Shown here one piece after another: positions 1 through 13,495 of a DNA stretch of 64,000 bases (position 1 is the first letter of the stretch; the number at the start of each line of letters is the position of its first letter). A program made the position numbers and the translations under genes. The notes beneath the pieces were generated by a model. That model did no database searches and was not told the DNA's origin. It saw nothing but the letters and a program-made list of their open reading frames with translations. This DNA is from Chamaea fasciata (Eukaryota; Chordata; Aves; Passeriformes; Sylviidae), in assembly GCA_029207755.1 (NCBI GenBank), contig JARCOQ010000184.1, positions 62,001 through 126,000 of the forward strand, written 5' to 3'.

Positions 1-1469
1 CAGGGCACCCGGCTCCCACCTCCTACAATCCCGAACGGAACAGGATTTCTTCCAGATGCAAGCTGCCACAAACTGGAAGCCTGGCATCCCTTGGAGGGCC
101 AAAAGCCTCCTACAAACTGACATCAGGCACCTGGGCAGCTGACTTTACTTATTCCTAAAAACATGCCATCCTTTGCGCCCCAACTCGCTCTGCCGGGCAC
201 CTGGCCTCGGCCACCTACAATCCCGAACGCAAAAGGATTCCTTCCAGATGCAAGCTGCCACAAACTGGTAGACTTGATTCCCTAGGAGGGCCAAAGGCCT
301 CCTACAAAGTGACATCAGGCACCTGGGCAGCTGACTTTACTTACCCTTGGAAACAGGCCATCCTTTGTTCCCAACTCTCTCAGCAGGCCACCCGGCTCCG
401 GACACCTACAATCCCGAACGGAACAGGATTTCTTCCAGATGCAAGCTGCCACAAGCAGGAAGCCTGGCTTCCCTTGGAGGGCCAAAGGCCTCCTACAAAC
501 TGACATCAGGCACCTATGTAGCTGACTTGATTAACCCCTGGAAACAGGCCATCCTTTGTGCCCAACTCCCTCTGCCGGGCACCTGGCCTCGGCCACCTAC
601 AATCCCGAACGGAACAGGCTTTCTTCCAGATGCAAGCTGCCACAAGCTGGAAGACTGGCTTCTCTTGGAGGGCCAAAGGCCTCCTAAAAACTGACATCAG
701 GCACCTGGGAAGCTGACTTTACTTACCCCTGGAAACAGGCCATCCTTTGTGTCCAACTCCGTGTGGCGGGCATCCGGCCTAGGACACCTACAATCCCGAA
801 CGGAACAGGCTTTCTTCCAGATGCAAGCTGCCACAAGCTGGAAGACTGGCTTCTCTTGGAGGGCCAAAGGCATCCTACAAACGGACATCAGGCACCTGGG
901 CAGCTGACTTTACTTACGCCTGGAAACAGGCCATGCTTTGTTCCCAACTCCCTCTGCCGGGCACCCGGATCCGGCCACCTACAATCCCGAACGGAACAGG
1001 ATTTCTTCCAGATGCAAGCTGCCACAAGCAGGAAGCCTGGCTTCCCATGGAGGGCCAAAGGCCTCCTACAAACTGACATCAGGCACCTGGGCAGCTGACT
1101 TTACTTACCCCTGGAAACAGGCCATCCTTTGTGCCCAACTCCCTCTGCTGGGCACCTGGCCTCGGCCACCTACAATCCCGAACGGAACAGCATTTCTTCC
1201 AGATGCAAGCTGCCACAAACTGGAAGACAAGGTTCCCTTAAAAGGCCAAAGGCCTCGTACAAACTGACATCAGGTACCTGGGCAGCTGACTTTTCTTACC
1301 CCTGGAAACAGGCTATCCTTTGTGCCCAACACCCTCTGCCGGGCACCAGGTCTCGGCCACCTGCAATCCCGATCGGAACAGGATTTATTCCAGATGCAAG
1401 CCGCCACAAGATGGAAGCCTGAGTTCCCATGGCGGAACAATTGCCACCTACAAACTGACACCAGGCACC

Positions 1470-4334
1470 TGGGCAGCTGACTTTACTTACCCCAGGAAAC
1501 AGCCCATCATTTGTTCCCAACTCTCTCTTCCGGGAGCCTGGCTACCGCCACCTACAATCCTGAAAGAATCAGGATTTCTTCCAGATTCAAGCAGCCACAA
1601 GCTGGAAGCCTAGCTTCCCTTTGAGGGGCAAATGCCTCCTACAAACTGACATCAGGCACCTGGGCATAAGACTTTACTTACCCCGGAAAGCAGGCCATCC
1701 TTTGTGCCCAACTCCCTCTGCAGGGAACCGTGCCTCGGCCACCTACAATCCCGAACGAAACAGGATTTCTTCCAGATGCAAGCTGCCACAAGTTGGAAGC
1801 CAAACTTCCCTTGGAGGGCCAAAAGCCTCGTACAAACCGACCTCAGGCACCTGAGCATGTGACTTTACTTACCCCTGGAAGCAAGCAATCCTTTGTGCCC
1901 AACTCCATCTGCAGTTCACCCGGCCTCGGCCACCTACAATCCCGAACGGAACAGGATTTCTTCCAGATGCACGCTGCCACATGCTGGAAGCCTGGCTTCC
2001 CTTGGAGGGCCAAAGTCCTCCTACAAACTGACATCAGGCACGGGGGCATCTGACTTTACTTACCCCTGGAAACAGGCCATCCTTTCTGCCCAAGTCCCTC
2101 TGCCGGGCACCCGGCCTCGGCCACCTACAATCCCGATCGGAACAGGATTTCTTCCAGATGCAAGCTGCCACAAACAGGAAGCCTGGTTTCTCTCGGAGGG
2201 CGAAAGGCCTCCTACAAACTGACATCAGGCACCTGGGCAGCAGACTTTACTTACCCCTGGAAACAGGCCATCCTTTGTGCCCAACTCCCTCTGCCGGGCA
2301 CCCGGCTTCGGCCACCTACAATCTGGAATGGAACAGGATTTCTTCCAGATGCAAGCAGCCACAAACTGGAAGCCTGGCTTCCCTTGGAGGGACAAAGGCC
2401 TCCTACAAACTGACATCAGGCACCTGGGCAGCTGACTTTACTTACCCCTGGAAACAGGCCATCCTTTGTGCCCAACTACCTCTGCCGGGCACCAGGCCTC
2501 AGCCACCTACAATCCCAAACGGAACAGGATTTCTTCCAGATGCAAGCTGCCACAAGCAGGAAGCCTGGTTTCCCTTGGAGGGCCAAAGGCCTCCTTCAAA
2601 ATGACATCATGCACCTGGGCTGCAGACTTTGCTTACCTTTGGAAAAAGGCCATCCTTTGTTCCCAGCCCGGTGTGCCAGGCACCCGGCCTAGGGCACCTA
2701 CAATCCCGAACAGAACGGGATTGCTTCCAGATGCACGCTGCCAGACGCTGGAAGCCTGGCTTCTCTTGGAGGGCCAAAGGCCTCCTAAAAACTGACATCA
2801 AGCACCTGGGCAGCTGACTTTCCTTACCCCTGGAAACAGGTCATCCTTTGTGCCCAACACCTTAGGCCGGGCACCAGGCCTCGGCCACCTACAATCCCCA
2901 ACGGAACAGGATTTCTTCCAGATGAAAGCTGCCACAAGCTGGAAGCCTGGCTTATCTGGGAGGGCCAAAGGCCTGCTACAAACTGACATCAGGCACCTGG
3001 GCACCTGACTTTACTTACCCCTGGAAACAGGCCATCCTTTGTGCCCAACTTCCTCTGCAGGGCACCCGGCCTCGGCCACCTACAATCCCGAACGGAACAG
3101 GATTTCTTCCAGATGCAAGCTGCCACATGTTGGAAGACTGGCTTCGCGTGGAGGGCCAAAGGCCTCCTACAAACTGACATCAGGCACCTGGGCTGCTGAC
3201 TTTACTTACCCCTGGACACAGCCCATCCTTTGTGCCCTACTCCCTCTGACGGGAGCCTGGCTGCCGCCACCTACATTCCTGAAAGTATCAGGATTTCTTC
3301 CAGATTCAAGCAGCCACAAGCTGGAAGACTAGCTTCCCTTGGAGGGCCAAAGGCCTCCTAAAAACTGACATCAGGCACGGGGGCATCTGACTTTACTTAT
3401 CCCTGGAAACAGGCCATCCTTTGTGCTCAACTCCCTCTGCCAGGCACCTGACCTCAGCCACCTGCAATACAGAACAAAACAGGATTTCTTCCAGATGCAA
3501 GCTGCCACAAACTGCAAGGCTTGCTTCTCTTGGAGGGCCAATAGTCTCCTACAAACTGATATCAGGCACCTGGGCAGCTGACTTTACTTACCCCTGGAAA
3601 CAGGCCATCCTTTGTGCCTAACTCCCTCTGCCGGGTACCCGGCTTATGAAACCTACAATCCCGAACGGAACAGCATTTCTTCCAGATGCAAGCTGGCACA
3701 AGGGTGAAGCCTGGCTTCCCTTGGAGGGCCAAAGTCCTCCTACAAACTGACATCAGGCACCTGGGCAGCTGACTTTACTTACCCCTGGAAACAGGCCATC
3801 CTTTGTGCCTAGCGCCGTGTGGCAGGCACCCGGCCTATGAAACCTACAATCCCGAACAGAACAGGATTACTTCCAGATCAAAGCTGCCACAAGCTGGAAG
3901 CCTGGCTTCTCTTGGAGGGCCAAAGGCCTACTACAAATTGACTTCAGGCACCTGGGCAGCTGACTTTACTTACCCCTGGAAACAACCCATCCTTGGTGCC
4001 CAACTCCCTTTGCCGGGCACCCGGCCTCTGCCACCTACAATCCCGAACGGAACAGGATTTCTTCCAGATGCAAGCTGCCACAAGTTTGAAGCCTGGCTTC
4101 GCGTGGAGGGCCAAAGGCCTCCTACAAACTGACACCAGGCACCTGGGCAGCTGACTTTACTTACCCCTGGAAACAGGCCATCCTTTGTGCCCAACTCCCT
4201 CTGCCGGGCACCCGGCCTCGGCCACCTACAATCCTGAACGGAACAGGATTTCTTCCAGATGCACGCTGCCACAAGCTGGAAGCCTGGCTTTTCTTGGAGG
4301 TCCAAAGGCCTCCTACAAACTGACATCAGGCACC
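1470..4334 (+). repeat. Domain I higher-order repeat, unit 1 (15 monomers, 2865 bp)
   Basis: The stretch from about 1470 to 2280 recurs almost unchanged at 4335-5145, an offset of 2865 = 15 x 191. Later parts also recur: about 2950-3180 matches about 5815-6050 at the same offset, and 3370-4135 matches 6045-6809 at offset 2674 = 14 x 191. Part of the middle (about 2290-2600) aligns better at 17 x 191, so the unit has been internally rearranged. It contains two copies of the GGGAGCCTGGCT monomer variant (1532, 3251). Confidence 0.85.
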
Positions 4335-6818
4335 TGGGCAGCTGACTTTACTTACCCCAGGAAACAGCCCATCATTTGTTCCCAACTCTCTCTTCCGGGA
4401 GCCTGGCTACCGCCACCTACAATCCTGAAAGAATCAGGATTTCTTCCAGATTCAAGCAGCCACAAGCTGGAAGCCTAGCTTCCCTTTGAGGGGCAAATGC
4501 CTCCTACAAACTGACATCAGGCACCTGGGCATAAGACTTTACTTACCCCGGGAAGCAGGCCATCCTTTGTGCCCAACTCCCTCTGCAGGGAACCGTGCCT
4601 CGGCCACCTACAATCCCGAACGAAACAGGATTTCTTCCAGATGCAAGCTGCCACAAGTTGGAAGCCAAACTTCCCTTGGAGGGCCAAAAGCCTCGTACAA
4701 ACCGACCTCAGGCACCTGAGCATGTGACTTTACTTACCCCTGGAAGCAAGCAATCCTTTGTGCCCAACTCCATCTGCAGTTCACCCGGCCTCGGCCACCT
4801 ACAATCCCGAACGGAACAGGATTTCTTCCAGATGCACGCTGCCACATGCTGGAAGCCTGGCTTCCCTTGGAGGGCCAAAGTCCTCCTACAAACTGACATC
4901 AGGCACGGGGGCATCTGACTTTACTTACCCCTGGAAACAGGCCATCCTTTCTGCCCAAGTCCCTCTGCCGGGCACCCGGCCTCGGCAACCTACAATCCCG
5001 ATCGGAACAGGATTTCTTCCAGATGCAAGCTGCCACAAACTGGAAGCCTGGTTTCTCTCGGAGGGCGAAAGGCCTCCTAAAAACTGACATCAGGTACCTG
5101 GGCAGCAGACTTTACTTACCCCTGGAAACAGGCCATCCTTTGTGCTTAGCACCGTGTGGCAGGCAAATGACCTCGGCCACCAACAATCGCAAACGCAACA
5201 GGATTTCTTCCAGATGCAAGCTGCCACAAACTGGAAGGCTGGCTTCTCTTGGAGGGCCAAAGGCCTCCTACAAACTGACATCAGGCACCTGGGCAGCTGA
5301 CTTTACTTACCCCTGTAAAGAATCCATCCTTTGCACCGAACTCCCTCTGCCAGGCACCTGACCTCGGCCACCTGCAAACCCGAACGGAACAGGATTTCTT
5401 CCAGATGCAAGCTGCCACAAGCAGGAAGCCTGGCTTCCCATGGAGGGCCAAAGGCCTCCTACAAACTGACATCAGGCACCTGGGCAGCTGACTTTACTTA
5501 CCCCTGGAAACAGGCCATCCTTTGTGCCCAACTCCCTCTGCCGGGCACCCGGCTTCGGCCACCTACAATCTGGAATGGAACAGGATTTCTTCCAGATGCA
5601 AGCAGCCACAAACTGGAAGACTACCTTCTCTTAAAGGGCCAAAGGCCTCCTACAAACTGACATCAGGCACCTGGGTAGCTGACTTTACATACCCCTGTAA
5701 ACAGGCCATCCTTTGTGCCCAACTACCTCTGCCAGGCACCAGGCGTCGGCCACCTACAATCCCAAACGGAACAGGATTTCTTCCAGATGCAAGCTGCCAC
5801 AAGCTGGAAGCCTGGCTTATCTGGGAGGGCCAAAGGCCTGCTACAAAGTGACATCAGGCACTTGGGCACCTGACTTTACTTACCCCAGGAAACAGGCCAT
5901 CCTTTGTGCCCAACTTCCTCTGCAGGGCACCCGGCCTCGGCCACCTACAGTCCCGAACGGAACAGGATTTCTTCCAGTTGCAAGCTGCCACATGTTGGAA
6001 GACTGGCTTCGCGTGGAGGGCCAAAGGCCTCCTACAAACTGACATCAGGCACGGGGGCATCTGACTTTACTTATCCCTGGAAACAGGCCATCCTTTGTGC
6101 CCAACTCCCTCTGCCAGGCACCTGACCACGGCCACCTGCAATACAGAACGAAACAGGATTTCTTCCAGATGCAAGCTGCCACAAACTGGAAGGCTTGCTT
6201 CTCTTGGAGGGCCAATAGCCTCCTACAAACTGACATCAGGCACCTGGGCAGCTGACTTTACTTACCCCTGGAAACAGGCCATCCTTTGTGCCTAACTCCT
6301 TCTGCCGGGCACCCGGCTTATGAAACCTACAATCCCGAACGGAACAGCATTTCTTCCAGATGCAAGCTGGCACAAGGGTGAAGCCTGGCTTCCCTTGGAG
6401 GGCCAAAGTCCTTCTACAAACTGACATCAGGCACCTGGGCAGCTGACTTTACTTACCCCTGGAAACAGGCCATCCTTTGTGCCTAGCTCCGTGTGGCAGG
6501 CACCCGGCCTATGACACCTACAATCCCGAACAGAACAGGATTACTTCCAGATCAAAGCTGCCACAAGCTGGAAGCCTGGCTTCTCTTGGAGGGCCAAAGG
6601 CCTGCTACAAATTGACTTTAGGCACCTGGGCAGCTGACTTTACTTACCCCTGGAAACAACCCATCCTTGGTGCACAACTCCCTCTGCCGGGCACCCGGCC
6701 TCGGCCACCTACAATCCCGAACGGAACAGGATTTCTTCCAGATGCAAGCTGCCACAAGTTTGAAGCATTGCTTTGCGTGGAGGGCCAAAGGCCTGCTACA
6801 AACTGACATCAGGCACCT
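4335..6818 (+). repeat. Domain I higher-order repeat, unit 2 (13 monomers + 1 base, 2484 bp)
   Basis: This is the second copy of the preceding unit and is two monomers shorter. One missing monomer corresponds to about 3185-3375 of unit 1, which is where the offset falls from 15 to 14 monomers. A third, partial copy begins at about 6819 and can be followed to about 7350 (for example 7079 matches 4595 at offset 2484) before it diverges. Confidence 0.82.
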
Positions 6819-8469
6819 GGGCAGCTGACTTTACTTACCCCTAAGAAACAGCCCATCATTTGTGCCCAACTCCCTCTTCCGGGAGCCTGGTTACCGCCAC
6901 CTACAATCCTGAAAGAATCAGGATTTCTTCCAGATTCAAGGAGCCACAGGCTTGAAGCCTAGCTTCCCTTTGAGGGGCAAATGCCTCCTTCAAACTGACA
7001 TCAGGCACCTGGGCATGTGACTTTACTTACCCCAGGAAGCAGGCCATCCTTTGTGCCACACTCCCTCAGCAGGGAACCATGCCTCGGCCACCTACAATCC
7101 CGAACGAATCAGGATTTCTTCCAGATGCAAGCTGCCACAAGTTGGAAGCCAGGCTTCCCTTGGAGGGCCAAAAGCCTCGTACAAACCGACATCAGGCACC
7201 TGAGCATGTGACTTTACTTACCCCTGGAAGCAAACAATCCTTTGTGCCCAACTCCATCTGCAGTTCACCCGGCCTCGGCCACCTACAATCCCGAACGGAA
7301 CAGGATTTCTTCCAGATGCACGCTGCCACATGCTGAAAGCCTGGCTTTCCTTGGAGGGCCAAAGTCCTCCTTGAAACTGACATCAGGCACCTGGGAAGCT
7401 GACTTTACTTACCCTTGGAAACAGGCCATCCTTTGTGCCCAACTCCGTGTTGCAGGCACCCTGCCTAGGACACCTACAATCCCGAACGGAACAGGATTTC
7501 TTCCAGATGCAAGCTGCCAGAAGCTGGAAGACTGGTTTCTCTTGGAGGGCCAAAGGCCTCCTAAAAACTGACATCAGGCACCTGGGCAGCTGACTTTACT
7601 TACGCCTGGAAACAGGCCATCCGTTGTGCCCAACTCCGTGTTCCTGGCACCTAGCCTCGGCCACCTATAATCCCGAACGGAACAGGATTTCTCCCAGATG
7701 CAAGCTGCCTCAAACTGGAAGGCTGGCTTCCCTTGGAGGGCCAAAGGCCTCCTAAAAACTGACATCAGGCACCTGGGCAGCTGACTTTACATAACCCTGG
7801 CAACAGGCCATCCTTTGTGCCACACTCTCTCCTCCGGGAGCCTGGATACGGCCACCTACAATCCTGAAGGAATCAGGATTTCTTGCAGATTCTAGCAGCC
7901 ACAAGCTGGAAGACTAGCTTTCCTTGGAGGGCCAAATGCCTCCTACAAACTTACATCAGGCACCTGGGCAGCTGACTTAACTTACCCCTGGAAACCGGCC
8001 ATCCTTTGTGCCCTACTCCCTCTGCCGGGCACCAGGCCACGGCCACCTACAATCCCGATCGGAACAGGATTCCTTCCAGATGCAAGCTGTCAGAAGCTGG
8101 AAGCCTGGCTTCTCCTAAATGGCCAAAGGCCGCCTACCAACTGACATCAGGCACCTGGGCAGCTGACTTTACTTACCCCTGGAAAGAAGCCATCCTTTGT
8201 GCCCAACTCCCTCTGCCGGGCGCCGGGCCTCGGTCATCTACAATCCCGAACGAAAATGGATTTCTTCCAGATGAAAGCTGCCACAAACTGGAAGGCTGGC
8301 TTCTCCTTAAAGGCCAGAGCCACCTACACACTGATATTAGGCACCTGGGCAGCTCATTTTACTTACCCCTGGAAAAAGGCCATCCTTTGTGCTTGACTCC
8401 GTGTGGCATGCATATGGCCTAGGACACATACAATACCGAACACAACAGGATTCCTTCCAGATGCAAGCT

Positions 8470-8851
8470 ACCACAAGCTGGAAGGCTGACTTCTCTTGGA
8501 TGGGCCAAAAGCCTCCTACAAACTGACATCAGGCACCTGGGCAGCTGACTGTACCTACCCATAAAAACAGGCCATGCTTTGTGCCCAACACCCTCTGCCG
8601 GGCACCTGGCCTCGCCCACCCACAATCCCCAAAGGAACAGGATTTCTTCCAGATGCAAGCTGCCACAAGCTGGAAGGCTGACTTCTCTTGGATGGGCCAA
8701 AGGCCTCCTACAAACTGACATCAGGCACCTGGGCAGCTGACTGTACCTACCCATAAAAACAGGCCATGATTTGTGCCCAACACCCTCTGCTGGGCACCCG
8801 GCCTCGGCCACCCACAATCCCAAATGCAACAGGATTTCTTCCAGATGCAAG
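8470..8851 (+). repeat. Adjacent duplicated monomers inside the satellite
   Basis: Two neighbouring monomers share private variants that I do not see elsewhere: GACTGTACCTACCCATAAAA at 8548 and again 191 bases later at 8739, each followed by AACAGGCCATG. Private variants shared by direct neighbours show a local one-monomer duplication, distinct from the long higher-order units. Confidence 0.8.
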
Positions 8852-11800
8852 CTGCCACAAACTGGAAGGCTGGCTTCCCTTGGAGGGCCAAAGATCTCCT
8901 ACAAACTGACATCAGGCACCTGGGCAGCTGACTTTACTTACCTTTGGAAACAGGCCATCCTTTGTGCCCAACTCCCTCTGCCGGGCACTAGGCCTCGGCC
9001 ACCTACAATACCGAACAAAACTGGATTTCTTCCAGATGCAAGCTGCCACAAGCCAGAAGCCTGACTTCTTTTGGAGGGCCAAAGCTCTCCTACAAACTGA
9101 CATCAGGCACCTGGGCAGCAGACTTTACTTACCCCTGGAAACAGGCCATCATTTGTGCATAGCTCCGTGTGGCAGGCACCCGGCCTAGGACACATACAAT
9201 CCCGAAGGGAACAGGATTTCTTCCAGATGCAAGCTGCCAAGAGCTTGAAGGCTGGCATCTCTTGGAGGGCCAAAGGCCTCCTACAAACTGACATCTGGCA
9301 CCTGGGAAGCAGACTTTACTTACACCAGGATAACGGCCATCCTTTGTGCCCAACTCCCTCTGCCGGGCGCCAGGCCTCGGCCCCCCAAAATCTCGAACGG
9401 AACAGGATTTCTTCCAGATGAAGGCTGCCGCAAGCAGGAAGCCTGGCTTCCCTTGGACGGCCAAAGGCCTCCTACAAACTGACATCAGGCACCTAGGCAG
9501 CTGACATTACTTTACCCTGGAAGCAAGCAATCCTTTTTGCGTCACTCCGTCTGGCGGGCACCAGACCTCGGCCACCTACAATCCCGAACGGAGCAGGATT
9601 TCTTCCAGATGTAAGCTGCCACGAGCTGGAAGCCTGGCATCCCTTGGAGGGCCAAATGCCTCCTACAAACTGACATCAGGCACCTGGGCAGATGACTTTA
9701 CTTACCCCTGGAAACAGGCCATCCTTTGTGCTCAACTCCCTCTGCCAGGCACCCGGCCTCGGCCACCTACAATCCCGAACGTAACAGGATTTCTTCCAGA
9801 TGCAAGCTGCCACATGCTGGAAGACCGGCTTCCCTTGGAGGGCGAAAGCCCTCCTAAAAACTGACATCAGGCACCTGGGCAACTGACTTTACTTATGCCT
9901 GAAAACAGGCCATCGTTGACGGGAATTCCGTGTGCCGGGCACCAGGACTCGGCCACCTACAATCCCGAGCGGAACAGGATTTCTTCCAGATGCAAGCTGG
10001 CACAAACTGGAAGGCTGGCTTCTCTTGGAGGGCCAAAGGCCTCCTACAAACTGACATCAGGCACCTGGGCAGCCGACTTTACTTACCCCATGAAACACGC
10101 CATAATTTGAGCCCAACTCCGTGTGGCGGGCACCTGGTCACGGCCACCTACAATCCCGAGCGAAACAGGATTTCTTCCAGATGCAAGCTGCCACAAACTG
10201 GATGCCTGGCTTCCCTTGGAGGGCCAAAGGCTGCCTACAAACTGACATCAGGCACCTGGGGAGGCGACTTTACTTACCCCTGGAATCAGGCCATCCTTTG
10301 TGCCCAACTCCGTGTTCTTAGCACCTGGCCGCGGCCACCTACAATCCTGAACGGAAAAGGATTCCTTCCAAATGCAAGCTGCCTAAAGCTGGAAGCCAGT
10401 CTTCTCTTGGAGGGCGAAAGGCCTCCTACAAACTGACATCAGGCACCTAGGCTGCAGTCTTTACTTACCTATGGAAAAAGGCCAACCTTTTGTGCCCAGC
10501 TCGGTGTGGCAGGCGACCGGCCTAGTACACCTACAATCCGGAACTGAACAGCATTGCTTCCAGACGCCAGCTGCCACAAGCGGAAAGCCTGGCTTCTCTT
10601 GGAGGGCTAAAGGCCTCCTACAAACTGACATCAGGCACCTGGGCATCTGACTTTACTTACCCCTGGAAACAGGCCATCCTTTGTGCCCAACTCCCTCAGC
10701 CAGGCATACGGCCTCGGCCACCTAAAATCCCGAACGGAGCAGGATTTCTTCCAGATGCAAGCTGCCACAAATTGGAAGTCTGGGTTCCCTTGGAGGGCCA
10801 AAGGCCTCCTACAAACTGACATCAGGCACCTGGGCAGCTGACTTTACTTACCCCTGGAAACAGCCCATCATTTGTGCCCAACTCTCTCTTCCGGGAGCCT
10901 GGCTACCGCCACCTACATTCCTTAAAGAATCAGGATTTCTTCCAGATTCAAGCAGCCACAAGCTGGAAGACTAGCTTCCCTTGGAGGGCCAAAGGCCTCC
11001 TACAAACTGACATCAGGCACGGGGGCATCTGACTTTACTTACCCCTGGAAACAGGCCATCCTTTGTGCCCAACTCCCTCTGCCGGCCACCCGGCATCAGG
11101 CAACTACAATCCCGATCAAAAAGGATTTCTTCGAGACGCATGCTGCCACAAGGGTGAAGCCTGGCTTCCCTTGGAGGGCCAAAGCTCTCCTAAAAACTTA
11201 CATCAGGCACCTGGGCAGCTGACTTTACTTATCCCAGGAAACAGGCCATCCTTTGTGCCCAACTCCCCCTGCCGGGCACCCGGCCACGGCCACCTACAAT
11301 CCTGAAAGAATCAGGATTTCTTCCAGATGCAAGCTGCCAAAACCTGGAAGCCTGGCTTCTCTCGGAGGGCGAAAGGCCTCCTAAAAACTTCCATCTGACA
11401 CCTAGGCAGCAGACTTTAGTTACCCCTGGAAACAGGCCATCCTTTGTGCCCAGCTCCGTGTGGCAGGCACATGACCTCGGCCACCTACAATCCCAAACGC
11501 AACAGGATTACTTCCTGATGAAAGCTGCCACAATTTTGAAGGCTGGCTTCTCTTGGAGGGCCAAAGGCCTCCTACAAACTGACATCAGGCACCTGGGCAG
11601 CTGACTTTACTAACTCCTGGAAACAGGCCATCCTTTGTGCCCAACTCCCTCTGCCGGGCACCCGGCCTCGGCCACCTACAATCCCGAACGGAAAAGGATT
11701 TCTTCCAGAACCAAGCTGCAACAAGCTGGAAGACTAGCTTCCCTAGGAGGGCCCAAGGCCTCCTACAAACTGACATCAGGCACTTTGGTAGGTGAATTTA

Positions 11801-13495
11801 CTTACCCCGGGAAGTAGGCCATCCTTTGTTCCAAACTCCCTCTGCCGAGCAACAGGCCTCGGCCACCTAAAATCCCGAACGGAACTGGATTTCTTCAAGA
11901 TGCAAGCTGCCACAAGTTGGAAGCCTGGCTTCCCGTGGAGGGCCAAAGGTCTCCTACAAACTGACCTCAGGCACTTGGGAAGGTGACTTTACTTACCCCT
12001 GGAAACAGGCCATCCTTTGTGCCTATCTCCCTCTGCAGGTCACCAGGCCTGGGCCACCTACTATCCTGAACGGAACAGGATTTCTTCCAGATGCACGTTG
12101 CCACAAGCTGGAAGCCAGGCTTCCCTTGGAGGGCCAAAGGCCTCCTACAAACTGACATCAGGCACCTGGGCAGCTGACTTTACTTACCCCTGCAAAAAGG
12201 TCATCCTTTGTTCCAAACTCCCTCTGCCGAGCAACAGGCCTCGGCCACCTACAATCCTGAACAGAACAGGATTTCTTCCAGATGCAACCTGCCACAAACT
12301 GGAAGCCTGGCTTCTCTTGGAGGGCCAAAGGCCTCCTACAAACTGACATCAGACAGCTGGGCAGCTGACTTTACTTACCCCTGGATACACGCCATCCTTT
12401 GTGCCCAACTCCCTCTGCTGGGCACCCGCCTTCAGCCACCTACAATCCCGAACGGAACAGGATTTCTTCCAGATGCAACCTGCCACAAGCTGGAAGCCTG
12501 GCTTCTCTTGGAGGGCCAATAGCCTCTACAAAACGGACATCAGGCACCTGGGCAGCCGACTTTACTTAGCCGTGGAAAAAGTCCATAATTTGCGCCCAAC
12601 TCCGTGTGGCAGGAACCCAGCCTAGGACACCTACAATCCCGAACGGAACAGGATTTCTTCCAGATGCAAGCTGCTACAAGCTGAAAGGCTGGCTTCTCTT
12701 GGAGGGCCAAAGGCCTCCTACATACTGATATCAGGCACCTGGGCACCTGACTTTACTTACCCCTGGAAACAGGCCATCCTTTGTGCCCAACACCCACTGC
12801 CGGGCACCAGGCCTCGACCACCTACTATCCCGAACGGAACAGGATTTCTTCCAGATGCAAGCTGCCACAAGCTGGAAGCCTGGCTTCTCTAGGAAGACCA
12901 AAGGCCTCCTACAAACTGACATCAGGCACATGGGCAGCTGACTTTACTTACCCCTGGAAAAAGGCCATCCTTTGGGCCCAACTCCGTGTGGCGGGAACCC
13001 AGCCTAGGACACCTAGACTCCCGAACGGAACAGGATTTCTTCCAGATGCAAGCTGCCACAAGCTGGAAGGCTGGCTTCCCCTGGAGGGCCAAAGGCCTCC
13101 TACATACTGACATCAGGCACGTGGGCAGGAGACTTAACCAACCCCTGGAAACAGGCCATCCTTTGAGCCCAACTCCCTTTGCCAGGCACCCGGCCTCGGC
13201 CACCTACAATCCCGAACGGAACAGGATTTCTTCAAGATGCAGGCTGCTTCAAACAGGAAGCACGGCTTCCCTTGGAGGACCAAAGGCCTCCTACAAACTG
13301 ACATCAGGCACCTGAGCAGCTGACTTTACTTACCCGTGCATAGAGGCCATCCTTTGTGCCCAAATCCTTCGGCCAGGCACCTGGCCTCGGCCACCTACAA
13401 TCCCGAACGGAACAGGATTTCTTCGCGATGCAAGCTGCCACATGTTGGAAGCCCGGCTTCCCTTGGAGGGCCAAAGGCCTCCTACAAACTGACAT

